Positions 1-8,185 of a stretch of 27,021 nucleotides of DNA are shown here, piece by piece; position 1 is the stretch's first letter; the number at the start of each line of letters is the position of its first letter. The translations under genes were made by a program, and so were the position numbers. The notes under the pieces were generated by a model. It did no database searches and was not told the DNA's origin. It saw only the letters and a list, made by a program, of their open reading frames with translations. Source of the stretch: Trichomonas tenax. Its lineage: Eukaryota > Parabasalia > Trichomonadida > Trichomonadidae. The stretch is from NCBI GenBank assembly GCA_023091735.1, contig JALKBU010000713.1:1-27021 (forward strand), written 5' to 3'.

Positions 1-38
1 CAACTACTCATAATGAAGTCTTCTTTGGCTTCCAACAT
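1..38 (-). CDS. N-terminus of a gene running off the left edge (partial)
   Basis: An ATG at 38-36 opens a reading frame of 12 codons (MLEAKEDFIMSS) that continues past the window edge. An in-frame stop lies a few codons upstream, so this is the first possible start in the frame. Support comes mainly from the upstream DNA at 61-152, which has the same promoter-like arrangement (TTTCCCGCG plus several TGTCA boxes) as the better supported gene at 7298-7756. Twelve codons are too few to name a product, and the open frame could be chance. Confidence 0.4.
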   Translation of the reverse strand, partial: MLEAKEDFIMSS

Positions 39-60
39 TGAGTTCAATCCATTTCAACCT

Positions 61-152
61 ATTGACACTTTTCCATTTTTCCCGCGCAATCACGTCACTT
101 TCCTTTATATTTGACATTCTGACTTTATATGTCAAACATAATTTACATGTCA
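61..152 (-). promoter_or_regulatory. Promoter-like block with E2F-like site and TGTCA boxes
   Basis: TTTCCCGCGC lies at 78-87, about 40 bases upstream of the leftward ATG at 38. Further out are TTGACA at 62-67 and 111-116, TATATGTCAAA near 126-136 and TTTACATGTCA at 142-152. The same pieces in the same order (TTTCCCGCG close to the ATG, then TTTACATGTCA) occur upstream of the gene at 7298-7756. TTTCCCGC matches the core bound by E2F/DP factors in other eukaryotes; its use here is inference. From 153 to about 464 I see only AT-rich DNA and no supported gene. Confidence 0.4.
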
Positions 153-464
153 GAAAAGCACGTTGTTCTATTTTGTCCCAGTCCCCAAAAAAAAATTATT
201 TGCGAAAAGTATTCAATATTGTTGTGTAATACGCATGTCGATTTCCATCAAAATTCACGCCTGTAATACACATAGTGTTTGACACAAAAAAAATATTTAG
301 GGGGAGGGGGCTACCCCTAAATAAATTCTATAGCCAAAATGGAGCTATATCATCAATGTGGTATTCATGTCTACGACCCCACCTAAAAACTTCAATTTGG
401 TTAATCTTTATCATCGATAATAAATCGATCTTTAAAAATTTTATAATGAATTGTGTGTGTTGAT

Positions 465-3400
465 GAATGCTTAGAGCAGACAATTAAAGTCTTAATATCA
501 TCAATTATCAAGGTTCCAAATAGGAAATTTATAATTTATCAATTAATGGAGATCCTCGTAATTGCAATGCTATTGCTGACGAAACAGTCATCACTCCTTT
601 TTCATATATTAAGAACAAAGGCGAAGGTGTTCTTTCTGTTCCATATTTCGGCTTTGCTTCATTCTTTGGAAATTCTGTTCATTTCGTTTGTGCAATTGAA
701 GAAATTCTTAATTCAGAATCGCATACTAGAATTCACGATTTAATGCAAGCTCTGCTTAACAACTTTATTTTAATTCCTAATATATCTGATTATTGGTCTT
801 ACAAGAAAATAGTTCTGAAAGAAAAACGCAAATTTTTAGATTCAGAATTGCTTGAATTTATCTTCGATTTATTCTTTTCAAGCGCTGAAGATTTAACAAC
901 ATTCAGTGTTTTCTTCGCAGATCTTGATATATGGCATGAATATGATGATGGAATGTTAAAATCTTTAACTAAAGTCATGAAATCAGGATCATTGATATAT
1001 GTTCTAAAATCAGAATATTTAGGAGCGACATTGTCTACTCTTTATAGTACTTTCGATAATAACATCAAATTCATCAGCTACTTGTTGAAATTCGCCACAT
1101 ATTTCCACGATGTATTTTTGTTTAAGCACTTATATCATGCTTTCCTCATTTCCAATGATACCTTGAAATATCAGATTTTAGAGTTATTAGTTGACTTCTA
1201 CAAATTATCGAAATATGGAACAGAGCTTTTAGCAGAAGTTTTCACGTTCAAAGTTATGATGGATTTATTATCGATTTCGAGTGTTGAACAAACAGCAAAA
1301 ATTTTGGAGTTGATTACAATTATTACCAAAACAAAGAAAGAATATGTCACAGCTCCAATTTCTTTTTCGTTATCGATTATGCACACATTGTGCAACACTC
1401 AATATGGACGAAACTGTTTTCAATCACAATTGGTGAAATAGAAAATAAATATGATTCAATTCCAATAACGAAATATGAATCCCAAAGAATTTCAAATCCA
1501 TGCGTTGTTGTTCCTATCATTATTGTAGTTTGCTGCAGTTTCACTATTTTAACTGTTGTCCATTCAGAAAACAACTCACAACAAATTAAAGACTTCGAGA
1601 AAGATTTGAGCCAAGTTGTCCGAGTTTTAGCATATTGGGCGAAATTCGATAGTAATCTTTTACTCGATGAAACAATCTATGATTTGCTTCTGTTCTTCAC
1701 ACCAATGATTTATGATCCAGCAAAGTTATTTGCATCTAATAGAATCTCTTTGTTTAGACATGATGATGAAACGAAATCAGATTTTAAGTCCAAAGTTGAT
1801 GAAGTTTATACTATTTGGGATGCAAATGATTTTTCAAGTGGTATCGCGGCAAATATACCATAGTATATTGATAACGTTCAATTAATGATTTCTCCTTTCA
1901 TTTCTTTCTTGTTGCCAGTGACTTTAGAATCAAATGTAAAATAAACGATTCAAAGTTTCACAACGATGCCAAAATATTTGAGCGATAGCGTCAATGTTAT
2001 CACTGACTTCTTTGCTTCTTTCCTCGTCAGTTCTATTACACATCCAATGAAATTCACGACATTATTTAGAATCATTGTTTTCGATTCACCAATCAAAAAT
2101 CTTGCGGGTTATTCAGAGTTCTCTTCAAGATTCATTTGCTCACTTCTTTGCAGACCGCAAGTTATCATTGCTCCAATTAAATCATTAAATTACCTTTTTC
2201 AACAGTTTATTTGGGCCTTCAAGAACATTCTTATGGTGAAAAGCCAGGATTATTAGTTTCTTCATGTCTCACTGTGATGAAAGCAATTTTTTTCTGTTTC
2301 GAATAACGATAACTCGATATTAGTTGTTGCTCTTCGTCACATTATCAATTCCATGTTTGCAAATTGCACCACTGATGAGATTTTAAATGTTTTCGAAATT
2401 ATCAACGCTATGAATGATTTTGTTTATCAAATCCATCTTTTCGATGATGTTTCATTTACATCCGGTTTTCTCGTAAGCTCAACAAATATTAATGCTGCGA
2501 ATGATAAAAGATTTACAACTTTTTACATTATCAGTCCGATAATTTCTTCACAATCAGAATCTGTTCGATGATTGATTCTCTCAATAAACGTTTGTTGAGA
2601 ATAAGAGGATCTCAACAGAAAGAAAGCATTATCATTGGTTTACTCACTCAAAACCATTTGAATATTTGCCAAAGAATCACTGAATCTTCTCTATTCACAA
2701 CATTTTTGAATAGCGAACTCAGTGCAAAACAACGCATTTCCAATTTCTCTTGTAAGACATATAGAGTTTCTCCATTAACTTTGCCAATGATGACACCAAA
2801 AACGCTTTGTCCAACACCTTAAGATTTACCTGAAGTTCCATTCGAAGAAACACAAACAATTGAAACATTTGCTGATCATATTGAAGATTTGAAATCGAAG
2901 TTTGTCATCGAAGGAAGTGAAAATTTATTCCATAGGAACTTCACAATATTGATTTTATCAATTGGTATGAAGATCCTTCCAACAGCATATTCGGGTGTTG
3001 CTGTTAATTCATATTTCATTTACTGGAGCTTCCTCAAAGTTTTAGAATCACATGGAGAACCAGAATCGATATTTAACTGCCTTTTCGGTCAATACACAGA
3101 ACCTGTTAAGTCTGTTATTGCTCAATATAAGTCATGTTTCGTTATTTTAGTTGGTGCTCAAGTTTTGCAAAATGACAAAATAGAGATTCTCAAAGATTCG
3201 CATTCACCAATTCTTCACAAGAATCTCGTTCAACTTGCAAGTTTAGGTTTATTAGAAAATTGCTCGATGTTCTGTGGGCATATTATGATAACTGTTCCAT
3301 ATCAATCTATATTATACACAAGCGCTCATTATTATCTTCACAAGAAGAACTCTGTTTGCGTTAATACATCGGAAGGCGGCGAAATAATTTTAATTACACC

Positions 3401-4737
3401 AATTGGATCATCTTTCTCTGTATCATTCTTAAAATCTTTAGTCGTGAAGTTAAATCGATGTGGGTTTCAAACAATCTCACGACATACGAATATTTGTTGT
3501 ATTTGAATTCATGAACAGGAAGAAGCTTTGCAGATCTTTCTCAATATTCAGTCTTCCCGTGTTTTTTTTTTCTGATTATAAAGCCCAGAGAATTAATTCC
3601 AGAACTATTTTCATTCCCAGAACTCTTTAATGATTCCAATAAACTTGAAATAAGAAATGTTGAAGTTCCTCCTTTCGCAAATAGTTCTTATTCCTTTATA
3701 ACAAAGAACAGAGAATGCTTTGAAAAAGTTAATATTGAGCAATGGATTGATCTCATTTTTGGATACGAACAAAGCGGTGCTCCTGCACTTGCTAAGAAGA
3801 ATATATTTATGCCGTTATTCTATCACAATTACGTTCTCCCTGAAGAAGAATCAATAGAGTCATTGGCGATGAGATTGTCAAACTGGGGTTGATGTCCTTT
3901 GCAAATATTCAGAAAGAAGTATCCATCGAGATCTACAGAAAAACAGGATTTGTTGAATATTTGCACAAAAGTATCTGTTTTTTCAAAAACAAATCTATCT
4001 ACATATGTTGGTGATAAAATCAGTGTTATTGATGCTGATAAGAATGCTTTCACATTAGAAAATGTTGTGACAAACGTGAAAGAATTTTCTTTTGCATATT
4101 CAGTGAGATCTTCACAAAATGGAATGTTCATTGTTGTAGACTTCTGCTATGGTATATCCCAAGTCTACATGATAACAGAGACAAAGAATATTGTTCCTAA
4201 CGGACGCAGCTTTTCTGTTGTTTACGGAACAAAGACATCATTTAATGGAATCAATCTTCTTTGCACTTCGATTTTCAATGACAACCCAAAGTCATGCGGA
4301 AGAGTTATTTTATAGGATTTCGTTCGTGAAATAATTCACAGACAACTTGAATTCGAAACACCTGTTGTTGATACTGGATTTGATGATTGCATGGCTCTCC
4401 TTTATGTTTTAACGCGATCCCATATTCACGTTTTTAGTATTAATGGAGAAGAACTTTGCAATGAGAATTTGCTGAAGATCGGTTTGTGCCTTGAAGTTCC
4501 AAAGCAAAGAATGTTTGATACACGTCCTGTTTTCGTTGGTGTTTCCAATGGAGATGCTAATGTTATGAATTTCGATAGGGAAACAACATCGATATTCCAT
4601 ATGATGACTTAAACAGTCCCCCAATTAGAGACATGGTTATGGATGTTTCTAATTTTGCACTTTTCGTTAAGGATGAAGCAGGAAAAGTCTCCTGCGAATA
4701 TCCTTTAGATTATTATTTTCCGGATATTATTGTTTGA
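465..4737 (+). pseudogene. Decayed BEACH-domain (neurobeachin/LYST-like) protein
   Basis: This is a long rightward gene broken by several frameshifts and in-frame stops. Readable pieces are about 530-1441, 1390-2256 (with stops near 1861 and 1942), 2295-2571, 2568-3506 and 3464-4737. BEACH signatures are clear: NNLTTYEYLLYLN and TGRSFADLSQYSVFP (3464-3560), then PRELIPELFSFPELFND, VEVPPFA and WIDLIFGYEQSGAPALAKK (3584-3800). Downstream, LQIFRKKYPSR matches the post-BEACH linker, followed by a beta-rich region like the usual C-terminal WD40 part, ending at a TGA at 4735-4737. The middle of the BEACH domain, usually well over 100 residues, is missing at a run of ten T (3562-3571). BEACH proteins are large membrane-traffic scaffolds. 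The N-terminal boundary is unclear and the true gene was probably longer. Family call is secure; the number of lesions is approximate. Confidence 0.85.
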
Positions 4738-4948
4738 TAAAATGTTTTGCATTAGAAATTCTCCTTTATTATAAAGATTATTATGTTTAATTTGGGAGGA
4801 AAATACTGTATGAATGTGAGTTTTTCCCTTTTAGTCTCACTTATTATAGATGCTTCAATCATATACCATAATCAATTTTAGTAAAAACTGTGGCAAAACT
4901 GGTAATCAATGAAGAGAAAAAATTATATCAATATTTTTGTCGTGTAAA

Positions 4949-5003
4949 TTGACAAAATAATTTGTAAAGTGTCAAAATAACAAGGATTATAAAAGTGTCA
5001 ATA
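4949..5003 (+). promoter_or_regulatory. TGTCA-box cluster upstream of the 687-aa gene
   Basis: Three boxes lie within 70 bases of the ATG at 5017: TTGACAAAAT (4949-4958), GTAAAGTGTCAAAAT (4964-4978) and AGTGTCAATA (4994-5003). They resemble the boxes at 142-152 and 7841-7869. No TTTCCCGCG is present here, so the TGTCA motif may be general and the E2F-like site gene-specific. Function is inferred from recurrence and position only. Confidence 0.4.
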
Positions 5004-5016
5004 TTTTTTTTTATAA

Positions 5017-7080
5017 ATGGATGATGATTATAAATATTATAATTACCTGTTGAAACATGTCCCTAGAAACGCGGAGTATCTCCTCAACCAGAATACGAAG
5101 CTTGTTGAGTCAATGCGCGAATCAATAATTTTAAGCGATCGATCAATCCAATTAATTCCTACGTTAACAAATAAAACTCACTACGATAATTATCTTCCTG
5201 ATAAAACGGAGCGCTCAACATTCGTATTTAAGCCAACAGTTGTCGTTCCTCCACGAGTATCGCCGCAGCTGCTTCAGCAAGCATCTCATCTCTTCCAGTT
5301 CATCCATCAGAACCAAATAAGCTTATTAGATTCGATAATACAAGAAAAAGATTCGCCTTTATATTATTTCGCAATTCATTCAGCTCTTCCATCACTATTC
5401 GGCTATTTTTCGTCACAGGAACATATTAATTTCGCTTTTTCGTTTTATTATCAAGTTTTGATGAAATGCGATTTCAAAATTGGCACAGAAATATTAATTC
5501 CTTTTTTTCGGACGCCATGGATATACAGATATATCGAAAATACGATAAATCCATTCGCAATAAGTCTTATGTCTGATACAAGAATCTCAGGAAATGAACT
5601 TCCTCCAAATTTCCTCGAATTTTACAAAAATTACTTGAAAACATTACTCTTTGGATCATGCACGTGTATAATGCACTATTATTCTGTAATTTTAAAGTTA
5701 ATGAAAGATAATTGGGGTTTAAAAGCAACAAACGAGTTCATTATCAATTCATTGATCAGACCGACAGCCACTGTTTGGTTTCCATCAAACGGATTTGCGG
5801 AAAGATTGCCAATACTAAATCAAGTTTTGGACGCTTTTCTCGAAGATCAACACGCGTCTGAAGCATTAACGAACAAAATTATAGAAACTGATTCAAAAAT
5901 AGAGATTCCTGATATGTACAGAGTGTTCAAACACCAATATATATTATTTTTAACGACAGCAAATGATTTTAATGTTCTAACAACATTAATGTCGCGTGTC
6001 ATACAGATTCCTCAATCAATCACTTCGAATAATACAGAAACTAATCCAAAATATGCAGTATTTTGGTTCAAGATATTCCCAAAAAGAAAATTACCAGCGC
6101 ATCAAATTCATAGACCTTTGGTTTTCCAAATCACTCAAGCAGAGCTACTTGTGAATCCAGATTTTGATTCACTATGGAGAGAAATACAGACGCATGCTGA
6201 TGAATCATCGAAAGAGCCATATGAATACTTGATGTCGAAAATGGATTTGTATGAATTTCCTGATGATTTAATGAAATACACACTCAAAAAATCTATTGAA
6301 GTTCTTGAACACGAAGCAAATCTGTTCGAACAATTAATGCAGTTTATGGTGTCTGAATCAGAAATGAAGATGTGGCTGAAAATATCACAGAGGCATCTAA
6401 ACTTATCTGCAGAGCCTGTTGCAGCTCTCGCAGCGCAATTTGCTTTCAAGAGAGGTTACAAACACATAAATTACGCATTCAGCAAAGCTTCAACACTCTT
6501 TGAAAGTAATTACTTGAAGCAGAACCAATACGTTCGACTTGTGCAAATGTATTTACCAACATTCACGCAAGGACTTGAGAAGAAATTGGGAAAACTCGAC
6601 ACTTGGTGGAATAATTTAATCGATCATTTAAATAATGACATCAGTGGACTTGAATCACATTTCAAAGGACAAGCAGCAAACAATGTGCTTTGGGATTGTG
6701 TTATGCGTGTGTCATTAATTAATCAGGATAATCTACTTGTCGCGTTTCGAACGATTCTCGAAATATCAGAGAAACTTTCGATGCTCACTAAAATCGATGG
6801 AACAAATGATATCAGAGTTGTTGGTGAGCTTTTTAGAAAAGTTGCAGTGCTCGGTAAGGGCAAAGGCTTAATGAATGTCTACGTTTTATTAGGAAGTATT
6901 GCTTTCGACTGCTCTTGTTTCAGAACTTTATGTTCTGTTGAAGAAGAACATGGATGGATTGCATTGGAAGCAACAATATATTATTTCGTCAAAGATGATC
7001 CTGAAATATCAGCTATAATGACTGAAGTTCAGGATTGCTTAAGAAATATAGAAAAAGATGGTGATGACACAAAATTATAA
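5017..7080 (+). CDS. Unknown 687-aa, probably all-helical cytosolic protein
   Basis: This is an intact single-exon frame. The start is the first ATG after the TGTCA boxes, and the N-terminus is acidic and Tyr-rich (MDDDYKYYNYLL). There is no signal peptide and no convincing membrane segment. Composition is that of a helical solenoid-like protein. A conserved-looking block at about residues 115-185 (YYFAIHSALPSLFGYFSS, FYYQVLMKCDF, PFFRTPWIYRYIE) resembles the uncharacterised trichomonad proteins sometimes annotated as RasGAP-like, but I see no catalytic arginine-finger motif I would defend. Its 3' end converges on the small gene at 7298-7756 across 217 bases. The call as a real gene is strong from length, codon use and promoter; the function is unknown. 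Confidence 0.85.
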   Translation: MDDDYKYYNYLLKHVPRNAEYLLNQNTKLVESMRESIILSDRSIQLIPTLTNKTHYDNYLPDKTERSTFVFKPTVVVPPRVSPQLLQQASHLFQFIHQNQISLLDSIIQEKDSPLYYFAIHSALPSLFGYFSSQEHINFAFSFYYQVLMKCDFKIGTEILIPFFRTPWIYRYIENTINPFAISLMSDTRISGNELPPNFLEFYKNYLKTLLFGSCTCIMHYYSVILKLMKDNWGLKATNEFIINSLIRPTATVWFPSNGFAERLPILNQVLDAFLEDQHASEALTNKIIETDSKIEIPDMYRVFKHQYILFLTTANDFNVLTTLMSRVIQIPQSITSNNTETNPKYAVFWFKIFPKRKLPAHQIHRPLVFQITQAELLVNPDFDSLWREIQTHADESSKEPYEYLMSKMDLYEFPDDLMKYTLKKSIEVLEHEANLFEQLMQFMVSESEMKMWLKISQRHLNLSAEPVAALAAQFAFKRGYKHINYAFSKASTLFESNYLKQNQYVRLVQMYLPTFTQGLEKKLGKLDTWWNNLIDHLNNDISGLESHFKGQAANNVLWDCVMRVSLINQDNLLVAFRTILEISEKLSMLTKIDGTNDIRVVGELFRKVAVLGKGKGLMNVYVLLGSIAFDCSCFRTLCSVEEEHGWIALEATIYYFVKDDPEISAIMTEVQDCLRNIEKDGDDTKL

Positions 7081-7297
7081 TTAATATATTATTTGTATTG
7101 ATTTTATTAAATATTATTGTTATGTTGTGTTTTAAAATTGCATTGCTAATGTTTTCATTGATCAATTAATTGAATTAAAATTTGGTGAATAATATTTAAA
7201 TATATCGAACATTTTATTTTTATCCACCGATTGGAATAATAATTTTTGTGTAAATTGGAATGCGTAAAATTGACAAAATCGAAAAATAGAATTTGAA

Positions 7298-7756
7298 TTA
7301 ATGAAGAGGTGGCGGCTGAACATTCTTACTGAGTCCAACTCTTCGCGGTGGCTGTAGGTGTGAGTTTGATCCGTAATTTAAGTTTGTATTTCCAGAAACT
7401 GGTTTTGGAACTCTCACAGGAGCTGCAGCTGTTGTAGAAGACTTTGTTGTTGATGCCTTTGGCTTTGTTGCCTTAGGCTTTGGCTTTGGTGCATCCAAAT
7501 CGTCGTCATCGTCAACAACGAACGATTTCTCGTCTAAAGAGTCCTCATGATCATCACCATCGGCCATCTTCGGTATCTTTACCTTTGGTGCAGCTTTTGG
7601 CGCTTTGGCTTTAGGCGCTGCCTTTTTCGGAGATGGAGCGCTTTTTGTTTTTGGCTTTTTAGCAACAGGCTCATCATCGTCGCTAAACTCGAAGTCGTCA
7701 TCATCATCGATCATATCGAAGTCTCCTTCTGAATCAGATCCCTTCTTTTTGCCCAT
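7298..7756 (-). CDS. Small acidic/Lys-rich protein with a C-terminal RAD51AP1-type motif
   Basis: This is a 152-aa intact frame. Residues 1-30 are strongly acidic (DDDDDFEFSDDDEP), 31-70 are rich in Lys, Pro and Ala (SPKKAAPKAKAPK), 71-90 are acidic again, and 91-120 are basic and Ser/Thr-rich. The protein ends in RRVGLSKNVQPPPLH. That ending resembles the C-terminal RAD51-interaction motif of vertebrate RAD51AP1 (a basic residue, then V/L-GLS-K/R, then PLH near the end), and acidic SDSDDDF-like stretches at the N-terminus are also typical of that family. RAD51AP1 binds RAD51 and DNA and stimulates strand exchange. The rest is disordered, so homology rests on a short motif. It could instead be a generic acidic chromatin protein. 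Reality of the gene is likely; the RAD51 link is a hypothesis. Confidence 0.7.
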   Translation of the reverse strand: MGKKKGSDSEGDFDMIDDDDDFEFSDDDEPVAKKPKTKSAPSPKKAAPKAKAPKAAPKVKIPKMADGDDHEDSLDEKSFVVDDDDDLDAPKPKPKATKPKASTTKSSTTAAAPVRVPKPVSGNTNLNYGSNSHLQPPRRVGLSKNVQPPPLH

Positions 7757-7775
7757 TTTCTTGTTTTTTAAAAAA

Positions 7776-7873
7776 GCCCGCCAAATTTTTCAATTCATAG
7801 AAAAATTTCCCGCGAGGAACTTCCTGAATATTTACGACACTTTACATGTCAAAAATTGATTACATGACAAAAA
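7776..7873 (-). promoter_or_regulatory. Promoter with two E2F-like sites and TGTCA boxes
   Basis: Reading upstream from the leftward ATG at 7756, GCCCGCCAAA (7776-7785; TTTGGCGGGC on the coding strand) is followed by TTTCCCGCG (7806-7814), then TTTACATGTCAAAAA (7841-7855) and TTACATGACAAAAA (7860-7873). Both GC-rich sites match the E2F/DP consensus family (TTTSSCGC) and stand out in AT-rich DNA. The layout matches 61-152. Cell-cycle control is an inference. The remainder to 8185 is AT-rich and separates this gene from the 3' end of the XRN1-like gene. Confidence 0.45.
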
Positions 7874-8185
7874 ATAATTTCATTTTGTTATTAGTTGAAA
7901 TTTGAGGTTTGGACGTCTTTCTTTATATGAAAAATGATACTTAAAAAGGATAATATTTATTTGTTAAATTGTCGTTAGCATTTTTTTGAAACCCGAGAAA
8001 AAAATATAAAATTAATGCAAAAATGTTGATGATGATAATTGAGAAAAGAAATCATGATTTTGTTCTCCTTACCAATGTGTAGTTAATTACTTTGGGACCT
8101 TTTAATTACTAATTTCTGAATTAGCAATTTAGCGGGCTTTATCATTGAAGAATGCTTAAATATTTTGAGGATGAGAAAATTATTG

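Noticed and set aside
453..743. 96-aa plus-strand frame at the left of the BEACH relic
   Set aside because: The neighbouring frame over the same bases (NGDPRNCNAIADETVITPFS onward) continues directly into the BEACH-gene reading frame at 743 and is far more protein-like.
6135..6449. 104-aa frame on the minus strand
   Set aside because: It lies wholly inside the intact 687-aa gene on the other strand and has Ser/Cys-rich shadow composition.
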